44,857 nucleotides of DNA, taken from Granulosicoccus sp. (GTDB lineage Bacteria; Pseudomonadota; Gammaproteobacteria; Granulosicoccales; Granulosicoccaceae). Below are positions 27,496 to 37,740 of the stretch, piece by piece; positions within the stretch are counted from its first letter, which is position 1, and each line of letters starts with the position of its first letter. The notes beneath the pieces were generated by a model, which was not told where the DNA came from, did no database searches, and saw only the letters and a program-made list of their open reading frames with translations. The stretch lies in contig JALZVU010000081.1 in assembly GCA_023301795.1 (NCBI GenBank), positions 1 to 44,857 of the forward strand. Direction: 5' to 3'. Made by a program: the position numbers and the translations under genes.

Positions 27496-28194
27496 CTACT
27501 CCGTTGCCGCAACAACGCCGCCCGGTACAAGCTCGAACAAAGGATCGATAAATTTTCCGCGATGAATCAGTTCAAAGTGCAAATGCGGGCCGCTTGATTT
27601 ACCGGTGTCACCCACTTGGCCAATTATCTGACCACGCGCTACCTTATCGCCCTCCGCCAGATCATCTGCAAAAGCATTCATGTGGGCATAAGCGGTGTGA
27701 AAATTATTTTCATGCTTTATGCGAATATAATTACCATAGCTTTTGCTGACGTAAATTTTGTCAACAACACCAGTAGCGGCAGCATAAATTGCCGTGCCAC
27801 GTGGCGCTGCATAATCAATACCCTTGTGCTTTCTGGGTATTCGCACCCCTTTGGGGTTAAGGCGATAGCCAAACCCCGAAGAGAGTCGGCCCTCTGCAAC
27901 AGGCTTTCGCATCAGCGTATGCGGCAGCTGACCACGCGGATATAACCCAGCGACTTCAGCAGCATCACCGACATTACCCGATGAATTGCCAGGCGCAAAC
28001 GAGGTTAGTTTAGAGAAACCGCTCTTGGCACCGGATCCGATTTTTGACCCTATGTTGGATAGGTTATCCCCTATCTCCGCTTTTTCGACAGTGGCGCAAG
28101 CACTCAAAATCCCTACACTCAACGCAACAAACAACACTGCGCGCTTGTTCAATCTGGAGTACTGTCGAAGCGTGATCATTCTTACGGGCACCAT
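27496..28194 (-). CDS. M23 (LytM) peptidase-domain lipoprotein
   Basis: 232 residues. Lipobox LSAC gives lipidated Cys33 (from the ATG at 28194; an ATG at 28179 is an alternative). The C-terminal LytM domain keeps the zinc site: GFGYRLNP, KHKGIDYAAP (His and Asp), AYAHMN and SSGPHLHFEL (HxH). Keeping these residues suggests an active DD-endopeptidase rather than a degenerate NlpD/EnvC activator. No LysM domain precedes it, so it differs from classical NlpD. Predicted to sit in the envelope and act on peptidoglycan cross-links. Confidence 0.9.
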   Translation of the reverse strand: MVPVRMITLRQYSRLNKRAVLFVALSVGILSACATVEKAEIGDNLSNIGSKIGSGAKSGFSKLTSFAPGNSSGNVGDAAEVAGLYPRGQLPHTLMRKPVAEGRLSSGFGYRLNPKGVRIPRKHKGIDYAAPRGTAIYAAATGVVDKIYVSKSYGNYIRIKHENNFHTAYAHMNAFADDLAEGDKVARGQIIGQVGDTGKSSGPHLHFELIHRGKFIDPLFELVPGGVVAATE

Positions 28195-28373
28195 GGTTAT
28201 GTATCTGAATAGTGAACAAATCGAAAGGCATTAAACATCTGCACACCAGATACATACCCCGACCGCACCACCTTACAAAACAGCAATCTTACTGTCAAGC
28301 AACCATGAGGCTATTAGCACTCAGTAACACCAGATATTAATCGACCAATAGACAAACCTACTGGTAACTCCGG

Positions 28374-30227
28374 TCAGTTGATATGAGGCTCGCACTGCAT
28401 TGAATTCATGTTGTTTACACCTGACTCTGCAAGCGAGTAGACCAGCTTCGGCAATGGCCCCCACGCCACGGAGCTGGCAGACAAAACACCCTTCTTAGCC
28501 AGCTCGCTGGCGTTCAATGAAATAGAAGGGTTGGACAGCGATCCGCCAATTTCGGCATATTTCACAATGGACATAGCGCTCCAGTCGAACATACTCCGGC
28601 TTTTGCTCCGAAACGCGAAACCCAGCCTTTCACTCTGCAGATCGATATAGCCTGAACTGAACAGAACATTATCGGGAAACTCGATGATAGCGCCGTTACT
28701 CACCTCCACTCTGCCATCGTTGATATACAAACGCAGCGAAGCGCAGTCGACCCTGAGCGGATCACTCAAATTTGAGCTATTCCTTCGCGCGCTGCCTTCC
28801 TTGGACAGGAGTGACAATCTGTCGACCGCCCAGCTCACTACACCGACATCAATTAATGTCGAATATTTTTGCTTGATTCTGGCATCGTCTACAGCAGCGA
28901 TAACATAACCATCCAGAGTGGCCACGAGGTGACCCAGCGAAGGGCCAGAACCGCGTAACGCCAGAATAATATCCGCTTCACCACGATTAAAAATGGTGTC
29001 ACTACCATCAGCGGATCGAACTCTTTTCAGTTGTACATCGTCAATTTCCAGCTTCAGTTTTAACCCCAGCAATTGGGACAGGCTGTTGTCCAACTCTACC
29101 GAAAAGTCAGCTTCTCCACCCATCAGGAACAATTCGTCACTAGAGATATCCATCACCCCTTGCGCAACTTTTATCTGTAGCTCACCGTTAACGATAGGTT
29201 GCCCGTGCATGCGGATAGCACCTAGATGTAACTTAACGTCAGCGACAAGATTATCCGGTATCAGATTGCCGAACAGATCATACGAAAACAGCCGATCCGC
29301 CGACGATGACCGCGCGGATTCCGGAACACCTGATTGGCTGCTTGTAACGTCCCATCTACGAAGCTCAAGAGCCGAGTTGACAAAAATCTGTTCGGATTCG
29401 TACTGGATAGCTATGTCACCTTTGAGCTGGGCCTTATCGGATGTGTATTCCAGCGCCTCAAGGTTTACTACATTATCGAGAACCTCCCACCGGCTTTCAA
29501 ATGTGTGCGAATGAGCGTGATCTGCAACAGCATTTAGCGCCACAGCCAGTGTTCCGACAACAGGGCTATTCCCGGCTTGCGATACAGAGGACTCAATAAC
29601 AAGTTGTGCGTCGAGCACTTGCAGAACCTCGTCCTCGTCAAGCACATCAGCGCTTGCCGCAAACACTGAACCTGACTCGCTGCGCATGACGACCTCAGAT
29701 AAACGGTGAGTTCTATTACCCTGTTTTTCGTTGCGGCTAAGCACCGTAAATTCGCTGATGCTTAACGTTACATCCAGTCCGGAGAGCCTGCTTGTAGCAG
29801 CGTCAATCTGATCCGACAGAGCGCTTCCAACTTGAAAGCGGCTACTCCCACCAACTTCGAACTCCCCGGATCGAATGATCAACGTCATGCTCTGTGCTGT
29901 GAGATCAACACGGCCATTGCTGCCACCGCTGAACAGGAATTGAGGATTTAGCGAGACTTGTAGACCCTGTAATCGACCTCGCTGAATACCATTTGCCTGC
30001 TCTGATGCCCGCAGTTTCGCATTGGGCAAAGTCATCGTCACCGTTGGGTAGACTGAATCGATATTAAGTTCATTGCCTAGCTCGACTGATTCGCCAAGCA
30101 CGGCTGATAGTTTTTCAGCGATAGATGCAGTGAAACGATCTGAATGCAAATAGGCATAGGCTGACAATACGCCCCCCAAAAGCGCAAGCGCAGCTCCCGC
30201 TCCAACCTTACCCCAGATTTTTTTCAT
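28374..30227 (-). CDS. AsmA-like envelope protein
   Basis: 617 residues with one N-terminal membrane segment (about 8-28) and a long beta-rich periplasmic part. The start (YAYLHSDRFTASIAEKLSAVLG, then LPNAKLRASE) and the C-terminal block (IEFPDNVLFSSGYIDLQSERLGFAFRSKS) are typical of AsmA-type bridge proteins, which help move phospholipids or assemble outer-membrane proteins between the two membranes. No partner gene is adjacent. The ATG at 30227 has a weak ribosome-binding site. Confidence 0.8.
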   Translation of the reverse strand: MKKIWGKVGAGAALALLGGVLSAYAYLHSDRFTASIAEKLSAVLGESVELGNELNIDSVYPTVTMTLPNAKLRASEQANGIQRGRLQGLQVSLNPQFLFSGGSNGRVDLTAQSMTLIIRSGEFEVGGSSRFQVGSALSDQIDAATSRLSGLDVTLSISEFTVLSRNEKQGNRTHRLSEVVMRSESGSVFAASADVLDEDEVLQVLDAQLVIESSVSQAGNSPVVGTLAVALNAVADHAHSHTFESRWEVLDNVVNLEALEYTSDKAQLKGDIAIQYESEQIFVNSALELRRWDVTSSQSGVPESARSSSADRLFSYDLFGNLIPDNLVADVKLHLGAIRMHGQPIVNGELQIKVAQGVMDISSDELFLMGGEADFSVELDNSLSQLLGLKLKLEIDDVQLKRVRSADGSDTIFNRGEADIILALRGSGPSLGHLVATLDGYVIAAVDDARIKQKYSTLIDVGVVSWAVDRLSLLSKEGSARRNSSNLSDPLRVDCASLRLYINDGRVEVSNGAIIEFPDNVLFSSGYIDLQSERLGFAFRSKSRSMFDWSAMSIVKYAEIGGSLSNPSISLNASELAKKGVLSASSVAWGPLPKLVYSLAESGVNNMNSMQCEPHIN

Positions 30228-30312
30228 GGTATTGATCCGCGTGTCTGGCGATGGTCTGCCACTAGCGATTTACCGACGGTACACACGGACAGCTTAGCGC
30301 TAAATCGGTCTA

Positions 30313-30762
30313 TCAGATCAGGCTAGCCGCCTGGTCTATGGCATCAAGCAAAGCCTGAGTAGGACGCCCGTTAATTCTCAAATCGTTATCAAGCTGGAAG
30401 TCCTGAATGGCGGCTTCAGTGCGCGAGTCGAGGCGCCCGCTGATAGGGCCGGAGTAGTAGCCCAATACACGCAGCTTCTCCTGAATATCAACCAGCAAAG
30501 GCTTTTCGCGAACGACAGGCTTCTCAGTCTTTGCATCTTGCTCGCCAGCCGGCACCAGTTCGCTAGCCAGTTCGGGATCATCTTTTTTACCGAATTTTGT
30601 CGAAACACTTGAACTAACGGAGCCGTAGGTATCGCTAACCGTTGCACAACCACCCAACAAAACAACCATACATAAGCTTGAGAGCACTAACCAGAATGAT
30701 GGCTTGGCGCAGATGCCTGAGCGAGTGGATAAATGCATGTGCTCTGCAGGAAGTTTACGCAT
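30313..30762 (-). CDS. Small lipoprotein with peptidoglycan-binding (PG_binding_1) domain
   Basis: 149 residues from the ATG at 30762 (a TTG at 30771 and an ATG at 30738 are possible). A lipobox LGGC ends the leader. After a Lys/Glu-rich spacer the last 65 residues form a PG_binding_1 fold: LLVDIQEKLRVLGYYSGPI, then RLDSRTEAAIQDFQLDNDL. This suggests a lipoprotein tethering the outer membrane to murein. It lies 85 bases upstream of the AsmA-like gene on the same strand. Confidence 0.85.
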   Translation of the reverse strand: MRKLPAEHMHLSTRSGICAKPSFWLVLSSLCMVVLLGGCATVSDTYGSVSSSVSTKFGKKDDPELASELVPAGEQDAKTEKPVVREKPLLVDIQEKLRVLGYYSGPISGRLDSRTEAAIQDFQLDNDLRINGRPTQALLDAIDQAASLI

Positions 30763-30991
30763 GGCTACCAATTATTGTTAGACGATGTATGTCTCATTGA
30801 CTAAGGAGTGTGTCCGAGACTAGACGGATAAGACAAGCGCCTAGTACATCAGCACCTCTATGCTGTGATGAGTCTATCACCTGAACCCGAAAGGCTCACC
30901 CTTAGCGATCAGGCCAAGGGGGCAATTTTTTCACAAGCGAGACAAGCACATCACAAATCAGTAGTCGAGCTCAACAACAAAGCAAAAAAAC

Positions 30992-31651
30992 CTAAGGCAT
31001 TTCAGCCGCAATCTGACGCAACGCCTGCGCGAACACTTGAGCGGGCTGACCACCCGATATCAGATGCTTGTCATTGATGATGACAGCAGGAACTGACGAG
31101 ATACCTTGCTTTGAATAAAAGCTTAAGCGCTCGCGCACATCGGTTGTAAATTCATCGCTTGCCAGCACAGCTTTGACGCGTTCAGCATCCAGCCCGCTTT
31201 GAATGGCGCAATCGCTTAATACATCATGATCCCCCATACGCATTGATCGAGTATGGCAGGCACTCAACAGCGCTTTCTTTAATGTCTCTTGCTGGCCGGG
31301 CTCACCTTCCACTTCAGCCAGATGTAGCAAACGGTGGGCATCAAACGTGTTCCAGATACGCCCACGTCCATCAGGGTTAAATTCAAACCCTACCTCAGCT
31401 CCACGTTCGCAAATTGTGTTGCGAATTTCAGCCTGCTGCTCAGCGGTAGAACCGTACTTTTGCGTTAAATGTTCAATGATATCCTGACCTTCAGCGCCCA
31501 TCGCAGGATTCAGCTCAAACGGCTGGAATTGAATGTCTGCGCTGAGCTCAGACTGTGTTTGCTCCAGAGCTTGCTCAAGAGCTCCCAGCCCGACGGCACA
31601 CCATGGGCAGGAGACGTCAGAAACGAAATCAATTTTGAGGCGCTTGGTCAT
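30992..31651 (-). CDS. DsbA-family (FrnE-like) oxidoreductase, cytoplasmic
   Basis: 219 residues, no signal peptide. The active-site CPWC (Cys15-Cys18 in FVSDVSCPWCAVG) and the cis-Pro segment SSVPAVIINDKHLISGGQP define the DsbA/FrnE thioredoxin-fold group; FrnE relatives act as disulfide isomerase or 2-hydroxychromene isomerase-like proteins. The reducing cytoplasm and the Pro-Trp between the cysteines suggest oxidative-stress or disulfide-exchange roles. The gene is separated from its neighbours by about 180-220 bases. Confidence 0.88.
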   Translation of the reverse strand: MTKRLKIDFVSDVSCPWCAVGLGALEQALEQTQSELSADIQFQPFELNPAMGAEGQDIIEHLTQKYGSTAEQQAEIRNTICERGAEVGFEFNPDGRGRIWNTFDAHRLLHLAEVEGEPGQQETLKKALLSACHTRSMRMGDHDVLSDCAIQSGLDAERVKAVLASDEFTTDVRERLSFYSKQGISSVPAVIINDKHLISGGQPAQVFAQALRQIAAEMP

Positions 31652-31827
31652 AGTCTTGTCGCTAAAATGTTGAATCGAAGAAAGGCCTGATAACAGGATA
31701 TGAGGTCAGAAGTTCCAGACCACAAGAGCACGCATCAGTTCATGTCATTGTTCGAACGGCTGCCGTCGCCCGCCAAGCCCGTATGGATTTTAAAGGCTTC
31801 GATTAGCAATTTAAAGGTCGCGCTGCA

Positions 31828-32304
31828 CTAGAGTTCCTGATCGAGCCCTGCCAGTGGCAGTTTGGATACCACCGTAACCACCCGCCCCTGCTCGCTTTCA
31901 CCGTACTCAATACACACGCTAACCGCAACCTCAGGTAGCTGACGACCAGCACGCACGGGCCATTCGATCATTACCAGGTCATAGTTATCCAGAACGTCGT
32001 CAAAGCCCAGATAGTGCAACTCATCAGGATCAGCTAATCGATACAGATCCATATGAGCAATCTTATGGCATTGTGTTGTTGGCGCTTCGATATCGTATGT
32101 CTCTATAAGAGTGTAGGTAGGACTCTTGACGCGCCCGACATATCCTGCTGAGTGGATCATGGCTCGAGCCAGAAAACTTTTTCCAGCTCCCAGCTCACCC
32201 GCGAGCGTCAACACAGTGCCCGGAGACAAAGTGCTCACCAGCCGCGAGCCTAGTACTTGCATTGCCTGCTCATCGTCGCAGGAAATAGTAAATTCAACGC
32301 TCAT
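31828..32304 (-). CDS. tsaE: tRNA threonylcarbamoyladenosine biosynthesis ATPase TsaE
   Basis: 158 residues from the ATG at 32304. The Walker A motif GELGAGKS (36-43), the SPTYTLIETY block and HMDLYRLADPDEL are family hallmarks; a VMIEWPVRAG block matches the WPE-type motif. With TsaB and TsaD it makes the t6A37 modification on ANN-reading tRNAs. Its ATG overlaps the rluC stop by 4 bases (ATGA), so it is translationally coupled. In E. coli tsaE stands before amiB; here it has a different neighbour, about 9 kb away from the amidase gene. Confidence 0.95.
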   Translation of the reverse strand: MSVEFTISCDDEQAMQVLGSRLVSTLSPGTVLTLAGELGAGKSFLARAMIHSAGYVGRVKSPTYTLIETYDIEAPTTQCHKIAHMDLYRLADPDELHYLGFDDVLDNYDLVMIEWPVRAGRQLPEVAVSVCIEYGESEQGRVVTVVSKLPLAGLDQEL

Positions 32305-33278
32305 TCGTCCCTCAACCCCGAAAGTGACTGCGTCCATTGTGCATCCATAGGCGCCACGACTTCAATATCAACACCCTGCCATTTGAAAGCCAGCGCACTG
32401 GAATGCAAATACAACCTGGCTAGACCCAGGTTCTTGAAATACGCTGTGCGTTTGTTGTCCGCGTATCGTGTATCACCCACCACCGCATGCCCGGCATGCC
32501 TGGCATGCACGCGAATCTGATGCGTGCGCCCAGTATCAAGTTCAATATCCATCAGCGTTGCATCACGGAACCTGTGAGCGACACGGAAGTGGGTTAGCGC
32601 TGTCTGGCCTGCGGCATCCACCACGACGCGACGCTCTCCAGCATGCTCAACATTCTTCATCAACGGCGCATCCACCTTATGCAAATGATCAGGCCAATGA
32701 CCATTCACCAATGCAATATAATTTTTTTTTATTTCGCGCTGCCTGAACAAATCCTGCAATCGACGATTCGCTTTCATGCCACGCCCAACCAACAGGCATC
32801 CACTGGTGGCACGATCAAGCCGATGACTTAACTCCAGTCGTTTTTCGTTCCGATGCTGGCGAAGCGCATCGATAAGCCCAAAAGCTAACCCACTGCCGCC
32901 ATGCACAGCCACACCTGCCGGTTTATTGACAACAAGGAAATCCTCGTGCTCCAGTAGCACTGATGCACCAACAACGTTTGCAAGCCTTGTCGGCACATTG
33001 ACCTCACCGGCTGCCTTGATTTCAACCGGAGGAATTCTGACCTGCTCACCCAACACAAGCTTGCGTGTCTGCTTGATACGCTTACCGTTCACCAGAACCG
33101 CGCCTTTTCTTATCATCTGATAGATATGACTGCGCGGCACGCCGGGGCAATGCCTGATGAGAAAATTGTCCACACGTTGACCATCCTGATCCTCGCCCAC
33201 TCGCTCATGACGCGATCTGGACAGGGTCACGCCGTCAGCTAGTGGGCCATTTCCATCGTTAATTGACTTACTTGTCAT
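32301..33278 (-). CDS. rluC: 23S rRNA pseudouridine synthase, RluC-like
   Basis: 325 residues: an S4 RNA-binding domain (about 34-95, QRVDNFLIRHCPGVPRSHIY) followed by the RluA-type catalytic domain. The nucleophile is Asp155 in HRLDRATSGCLLVG. E. coli RluC modifies U955, U2504 and U2580 of 23S rRNA. The position directly opposite rne is the arrangement of rluC in gammaproteobacteria, which is why RluC is preferred to RluD or RluA. Confidence 0.92.
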   Translation of the reverse strand: MTSKSINDGNGPLADGVTLSRSRHERVGEDQDGQRVDNFLIRHCPGVPRSHIYQMIRKGAVLVNGKRIKQTRKLVLGEQVRIPPVEIKAAGEVNVPTRLANVVGASVLLEHEDFLVVNKPAGVAVHGGSGLAFGLIDALRQHRNEKRLELSHRLDRATSGCLLVGRGMKANRRLQDLFRQREIKKNYIALVNGHWPDHLHKVDAPLMKNVEHAGERRVVVDAAGQTALTHFRVAHRFRDATLMDIELDTGRTHQIRVHARHAGHAVVGDTRYADNKRTAYFKNLGLARLYLHSSALAFKWQGVDIEVVAPMDAQWTQSLSGLRDE

Positions 33279-33976
33279 AGTTTTGCGCGGTTTTGCATGC
33301 TTTTTGCGTGAGGTAGCACCTGATATGACGAAAAATGATACATTTTTAACACGGCAAGGTTAGTTTACTGAGAAGTAAGCCACATCTGCGATTGCCCAAA
33401 TCTGTTACCGCTGCTATATTAGTAATATCGGTGCAGAGATGGATTTGCGTCACCGACAGGTCTGACATTATCGTTGATTCTGGCAGTCTTGGCATTTATT
33501 GATCTGAGCAACAATCTCGGAAACATAAAATCATTTGTTTGATAGCCACTGCGACCAGTCATATTCGTTAAGTTTCGGGCGAAAGAGTAACCCGCCTTGC
33601 GGCGCAATTCTCCAGTGCTCAATGACCACGTCAGACATCCGACGGCTCTGATTGTCGGATATATACCGTTTTTCTTTTCCCCAAGCATCTTGCAAGGGGG
33701 GTTACAACAGGCCGGAAGCCGGTTGTAATGACAATTTCAACACACTAATGGTGAACATGTTTTGCGCAGGATTCTTATTGAATCTGGATGCGCAGGCTGT
33801 GTTCCCTACAAATAATAATACGGATTCCGCCTACTCGGCCAACAATATGCTGAGCGCACTTATAACGATTCGCCAGATCTTCCTTGCCTGGTTACAAACC
33901 GATGCAAGGTATGCGGCGCGCGCGAAACACAAGCAGCTACCGGCTTGGGCAGGGTCCGCAAAGGACCATACCTACA
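33279..33976. promoter_or_regulatory. Divergent rluC-rne intergenic region with 5'-leader hairpins
   Basis: 698 bases with no convincing gene. On the rne side several stems are seen: ATCCGAC/GTCGGAT (33637-33660) followed by a T-rich stretch, and TTACAAC/GTTGTAA with an inner GGC/GCC (33702-33728). A longer loop (TCGGTG/CACCGA) begins near 33428. In E. coli a long structured rne leader mediates autoregulation by RNase E cleavage; a similar role here is inference. Short open frames on both strands look spurious. Confidence 0.5.
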
Positions 33977-36900
33977 ATGAAAAGAATGCTGATCAACGCA
34001 ACTCACCCAGAGGAGTTGCGTGTTGCCATCGTCGATGGACAACGACTGGTCGACCTGGATATAGAACATAAATCTCGCGAACAACGTAAATCCAACATAT
34101 ACAAAGCCAAAATCACCCGTGTAGAGCCCAGTCTCGAAGCGGTTTTTGTCGACTATGGCGGCGAACGACATGGCTTTCTGCCCTTCAAGGAAATAGCCAA
34201 GGAGTACCACAAGGACGGTGGCAAAAAGAGTGATGGTGGCGGTCGCCCCAATATCCGCGACGTCATTAAAGAAGGCCAGGAAATTGTTGTTCAGATTGAG
34301 AAAGAGGAGCGCAGCAACAAAGGCGCAGCCCTGACTACATTCATCAGTCTGGCAGGACGATTTCTTGTCCTGATGCCTAATAACCCTCGCGCCGGTGGCG
34401 TGTCTCGCCGAATCGAAGGAGATGACCGCTCCGAACTCAAAGCGGCCATGTCTGATGTGGAAGTACCCGAAGGTATGGGTACGATTGTCAGAACGGCAGG
34501 TATTGGTCGTACCACCGAAGAGCTGCAGTGGGACATGGAATATCAGGCTGCCATCTGGAAAGCTATCCAGGAAGCTGCCGGCGAACGCAAAGCGCCCTTT
34601 TTGATCTATCAGGAGAGCAACATCATCGTGCGTGGCTTGCGCGATTACTTCCGCGGCGACATCGGCGAGATCATTGCTGACGAGGCGGGCACGCACCAGC
34701 AGGCAGCCGATTTCATCAAGCTGTACATGCCTCAAAACGAGCGAAAGCTCAAGCTGTATCAGGATGATGTGCCCCTGTTCAACCGTTATCAGGTTGAATC
34801 CCAGATTGAAACTGCTTTTCGCCGTGAAGTACGCCTGCCTTCAGGTGGCGCGCTGGTGATAGATCACACGGAAGCCTTGATCTCGATCGACATTAACTCG
34901 GCGCGGGCGACCAAAGGCAGTGATATTGAAGACACAGCCACAAGCACAAATCTGGAGGCTGCTGATGAGGTAGCTCGACAGTTACGCCTGCGAGATCTGG
35001 GCGGTCTGGTGGTCATCGATTTCATCGATATGATGGCCTCCAAGCACCAGCGGGCTGTTGAGAATCGTCTGCGCGAAGCGCTCAAGCAAGACCGCGCACG
35101 CGTGCAAATCGGGCGTATTTCCAAATTTGGTTTGCTTGAAATGTCACGTCAACGACTGCGCCCCTCTCTTGGCGAATCATCGGAAAATGTGTGCCCACGC
35201 TGTCACGGCCACGGCACTATCCGAGGCATTGAATCCACGGCACTGTCTATTTTGCGCCTTGTGGAAGAGGAGGCCATGAAAGACAACACCGGCCGCGTGC
35301 TGGCTGATGTGCCTGTCGATGTGGCTACCTACCTGCTCAATGAGAAACGCCAGAGCATTAACGAGATCGAAGCGCGCAACAAATGCACTTTGCTTATCGT
35401 GGCTAACCCTTCCATCGAGACACCCAACTACACTATCGAACGCATCCGCTCGACCGACGGTGAACACGACACTGCCAGCAAGAAAAGCTATGAAATGTCG
35501 GTAGACAATACTGAGAATTACACACCTCAGGCTGCCCACGACAAGAAACTCCCAGAAGCTGCGGCCGTGAGCACTGTTGCGCCAGTCGCACCTGCGCCAA
35601 CGCCTGCGCACCGGATGCCTCAAACAGAGACTGCAGCATCGGCCAAGGCACCGGGCGGATTTTTCAAGATTTTCGGCGCCGTCAGCTCGCTCTTTGGAGC
35701 AGGTGCTAACAGTGAGTCGGCAGCTGTCGTTGAAGATGCCGGCAAGAAGAAGCCAGCCGCAAAAGGTGGTAACAAGCAACATAAATCAGCGGACGGTGGC
35801 GATGAGACGTCTGGCCGACGACGCAACAACAAGCGAAGTGGAAATCGAGGTAGGGGTAAGGGCCGTGGAGATGGCGAAACAGCCAATGAGAACTCAGGTG
35901 AAGGTCGCACCAATACCCGCAACGCCAACAACCGTCGTGGTAAAGCTGATTCTAAAGAGAACGATAAGCCTGAAAACGAACGTGCTGCAAGCAACAAAAC
36001 AGCACAAGACAAGTCGACTGAAGAGCAATCATCAGGTGGCCGTAATCCCCGCTCACGCGGCCGTGGACGCGGGCGTAAAAATGAGCGTGTCGAGTCTGGT
36101 GAAACTGCCCCAGAGTCAGGTTCAACAACCGACACCACTGGTCAAGTGGAAGGCACCGATGCTGCACCCTTAGCGGATACGGATATAGCAAGTAATCCTG
36201 ACGGCACGGCTCAGGAGAATGCACGCACTCGAGGCCGACGTGGTGGACGTCGACGTGGTGGACGTGGTCGTGGACGCAATGCAGAAAGAGGCGAGACTGC
36301 AGAGTCCACAGAGACGCAGAACAATGGTGATGCAGCAGAATCTGCGGGGCCAAGGTCTGAGGCTTCACCGTCTCAAAACGACTCAGCTGGCACACCTGAC
36401 AAGGGCAGCAAAGCGTCGGCAGCTGTTGGTATGGCGGCACCCTCAAGCTCACAGACGGCACCGGCTGACGTGCCACCGTCAGACAAAGGCCAGAGCGACA
36501 GTGCGGCACCTAGGGAATCTGCCAACGAAGCACTCAACACTGATAAGTCTGGATCATCTGCGACTTCGAACAGCAAAGAGTCAAAGCCCCAGAAGCCAAC
36601 TGCCAAGGCTGACAATGCTGAAGCTGCAAAGCCAACTGCTACTGCTGCTGAAACTCAAACTGCTCCTGAAACCGACAAGCCTGCGGCTGCAAAAACAGCC
36701 AATAGCGAACCTGCGATAAGTTCTAACGCTAATCAGAAGCCTAGTGAATCAAGCACAGCTGAGCAGGTGACTGATTCTGCCAAGTCGGCAGTAGAGAAAA
36801 AACCCAGACCTCCTCGCAAGGCTCGCCTGGCCAAGAAGGTAGAGTCTGCTAACGCGAAAGCGGCTAACGACAGTGGTGAATCTACACCTCCACCTGCGCA

Positions 36901-37552
36901 AGCAGTGACGGCAGAGCAACCAGCACCGGCCACCGAAACTGCAGCACAGAAAGCACCCTCCTCTGCGCCAAAGTCTGCGAATGCATCCGCAGCGGTAAAT
37001 GCACCCGAAGCACCGGCAGCTTCAGATACGGTTGCGAAGTCAGCTGACAAGCCCGGCAAAGCAGATTCCTCCACAACGGATGATGAAGGAAACGCTGAGC
37101 CTGCAAAAAGTCGTCGACGTAGCCCTGCCAAACGTGGAGAAAAGAGTTCCAGCAAAAAGACGCCTGCACAAACAGACGCGGCGGCGGATAAGGCAGCTGC
37201 TGTAAACGCAAAACCTGCGGTGGCAGACAAACCTGTAGAGAAATCTGCGGATGCTAAACCCGCAGCTGCATCCAAGCCTTCAGAGTCATCTTCTTCCGCA
37301 GAGCCCAAGCCAGCCGCAACGCCCAAAGTTGCTGCCAGCCCAAAATCTGCAGCCGCTGCACCAGAGTCTTTGGGCGCTGATGCCAAGGTGTCTACGCGAC
37401 AACCAAGTCAGCTGAAGAGCACGGTTCGATCTCTGGCCAAAGAAGGCAGCGGACGATCGTCCTTCGCATCGAAAAAGGTGGCTGATGTAGATGTAGCTTC
37501 CTCTAGTGCACCTGCTGCTGCACCGAAGAAAGAGGGAGATGCTGCCGAGTAG
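33977..37552 (+). CDS. rne: Ribonuclease E with very long Ala/Lys/Arg-rich scaffold
   Basis: 1191 residues from the ATG at 33977, chosen because [21 protein letters not shown] matches the E. coli start. The catalytic half has the S1 domain (about 35-120), metal-binding Asp305 (ISIDINSA) and Asp348 (VVIDFIDM), and the zinc-link C406PRC409; all sit two residues after the E. coli positions. An amphipathic helix [15 protein letters not shown] (560-574) matches the membrane-targeting segment. The C-terminal 600 residues are disordered, with Arg-rich RNA-binding patches ([15 protein letters not shown]) and Ala/Pro/Ser/Lys repeats. It is the mRNA-decay and rRNA/tRNA-processing endonuclease and degradosome scaffold. 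Confidence 0.97.
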   Translation: MKRMLINATHPEELRVAIVDGQRLVDLDIEHKSREQRKSNIYKAKITRVEPSLEAVFVDYGGERHGFLPFKEIAKEYHKDGGKKSDGGGRPNIRDVIKEGQEIVVQIEKEERSNKGAALTTFISLAGRFLVLMPNNPRAGGVSRRIEGDDRSELKAAMSDVEVPEGMGTIVRTAGIGRTTEELQWDMEYQAAIWKAIQEAAGERKAPFLIYQESNIIVRGLRDYFRGDIGEIIADEAGTHQQAADFIKLYMPQNERKLKLYQDDVPLFNRYQVESQIETAFRREVRLPSGGALVIDHTEALISIDINSARATKGSDIEDTATSTNLEAADEVARQLRLRDLGGLVVIDFIDMMASKHQRAVENRLREALKQDRARVQIGRISKFGLLEMSRQRLRPSLGESSENVCPRCHGHGTIRGIESTALSILRLVEEEAMKDNTGRVLADVPVDVATYLLNEKRQSINEIEARNKCTLLIVANPSIETPNYTIERIRSTDGEHDTASKKSYEMSVDNTENYTPQAAHDKKLPEAAAVSTVAPVAPAPTPAHRMPQTETAASAKAPGGFFKIFGAVSSLFGAGANSESAAVVEDAGKKKPAAKGGNKQHKSADGGDETSGRRRNNKRSGNRGRGKGRGDGETANENSGEGRTNTRNANNRRGKADSKENDKPENERAASNKTAQDKSTEEQSSGGRNPRSRGRGRGRKNERVESGETAPESGSTTDTTGQVEGTDAAPLADTDIASNPDGTAQENARTRGRRGGRRRGGRGRGRNAERGETAESTETQNNGDAAESAGPRSEASPSQNDSAGTPDKGSKASAAVGMAAPSSSQTAPADVPPSDKGQSDSAAPRESANEALNTDKSGSSATSNSKESKPQKPTAKADNAEAAKPTATAAETQTAPETDKPAAAKTANSEPAISSNANQKPSESSTAEQVTDSAKSAVEKKPRPPRKARLAKKVESANAKAANDSGESTPPPAQAVTAEQPAPATETAAQKAPSSAPKSANASAAVNAPEAPAASDTVAKSADKPGKADSSTTDDEGNAEPAKSRRRSPAKRGEKSSSKKTPAQTDAAADKAAAVNAKPAVADKPVEKSADAKPAAASKPSESSSSAEPKPAATPKVAASPKSAAAAPESLGADAKVSTRQPSQLKSTVRSLAKEGSGRSSFASKKVADVDVASSSAPAAAPKKEGDAAE

Positions 37553-37627
37553 GTAGCTGATAAAAGGTGCTTGTCTGAACAGGTGAGCACCTGATTAACC
37601 GATGGTTCTGCCCCGTTGATGGGGAAG

Positions 37628-37675
37628 AATCCAGACCGGGTCAATCCAGACCGGGTCAATCCAGACCGGGTCAAT
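37628..37675. repeat. Three 15-base tandem repeats
   Basis: The unit AATCCAGACCGGGTC occurs three times without spacer (37628-37672) and is followed by a further AAT. It lies in the short non-coding gap between the convergent rne and dynamin-like genes. Confidence 0.95.
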
Positions 37676-37691
37676 ACCTGTATCTGAAAGC

Positions 37692-37721
37692 AGTATCGAG
37701 CGTTATAAGACGCTCGATACT
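37692..37721. terminator. Perfect 12 bp hairpin between convergent genes
   Basis: AGTATCGAGCGT and ACGCTCGATACT pair fully around TATAAG. ACCTGTA to the left and TACAGGT to the right extend the stem past a bulge. It sits 19 bases from the dynamin-like stop and 140 bases from the rne stop, and can act on either strand. No T-run. A weaker stem AGGTGCT/AGCACCT lies at 37565-37592. Confidence 0.65.
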
Positions 37722-37740
37722 ACAGGTAGATCGCTAGCTT

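Noticed and set aside
33860-34735. 291-codon minus-strand frame over the rne start
   Set aside because: It lies antisense to the strongly conserved catalytic half of RNase E and shows no family features.
36733-37386. Long minus-strand frame inside rne
   Set aside because: An Ala/Ser-rich shadow of the rne C-terminal codons with no start signal.
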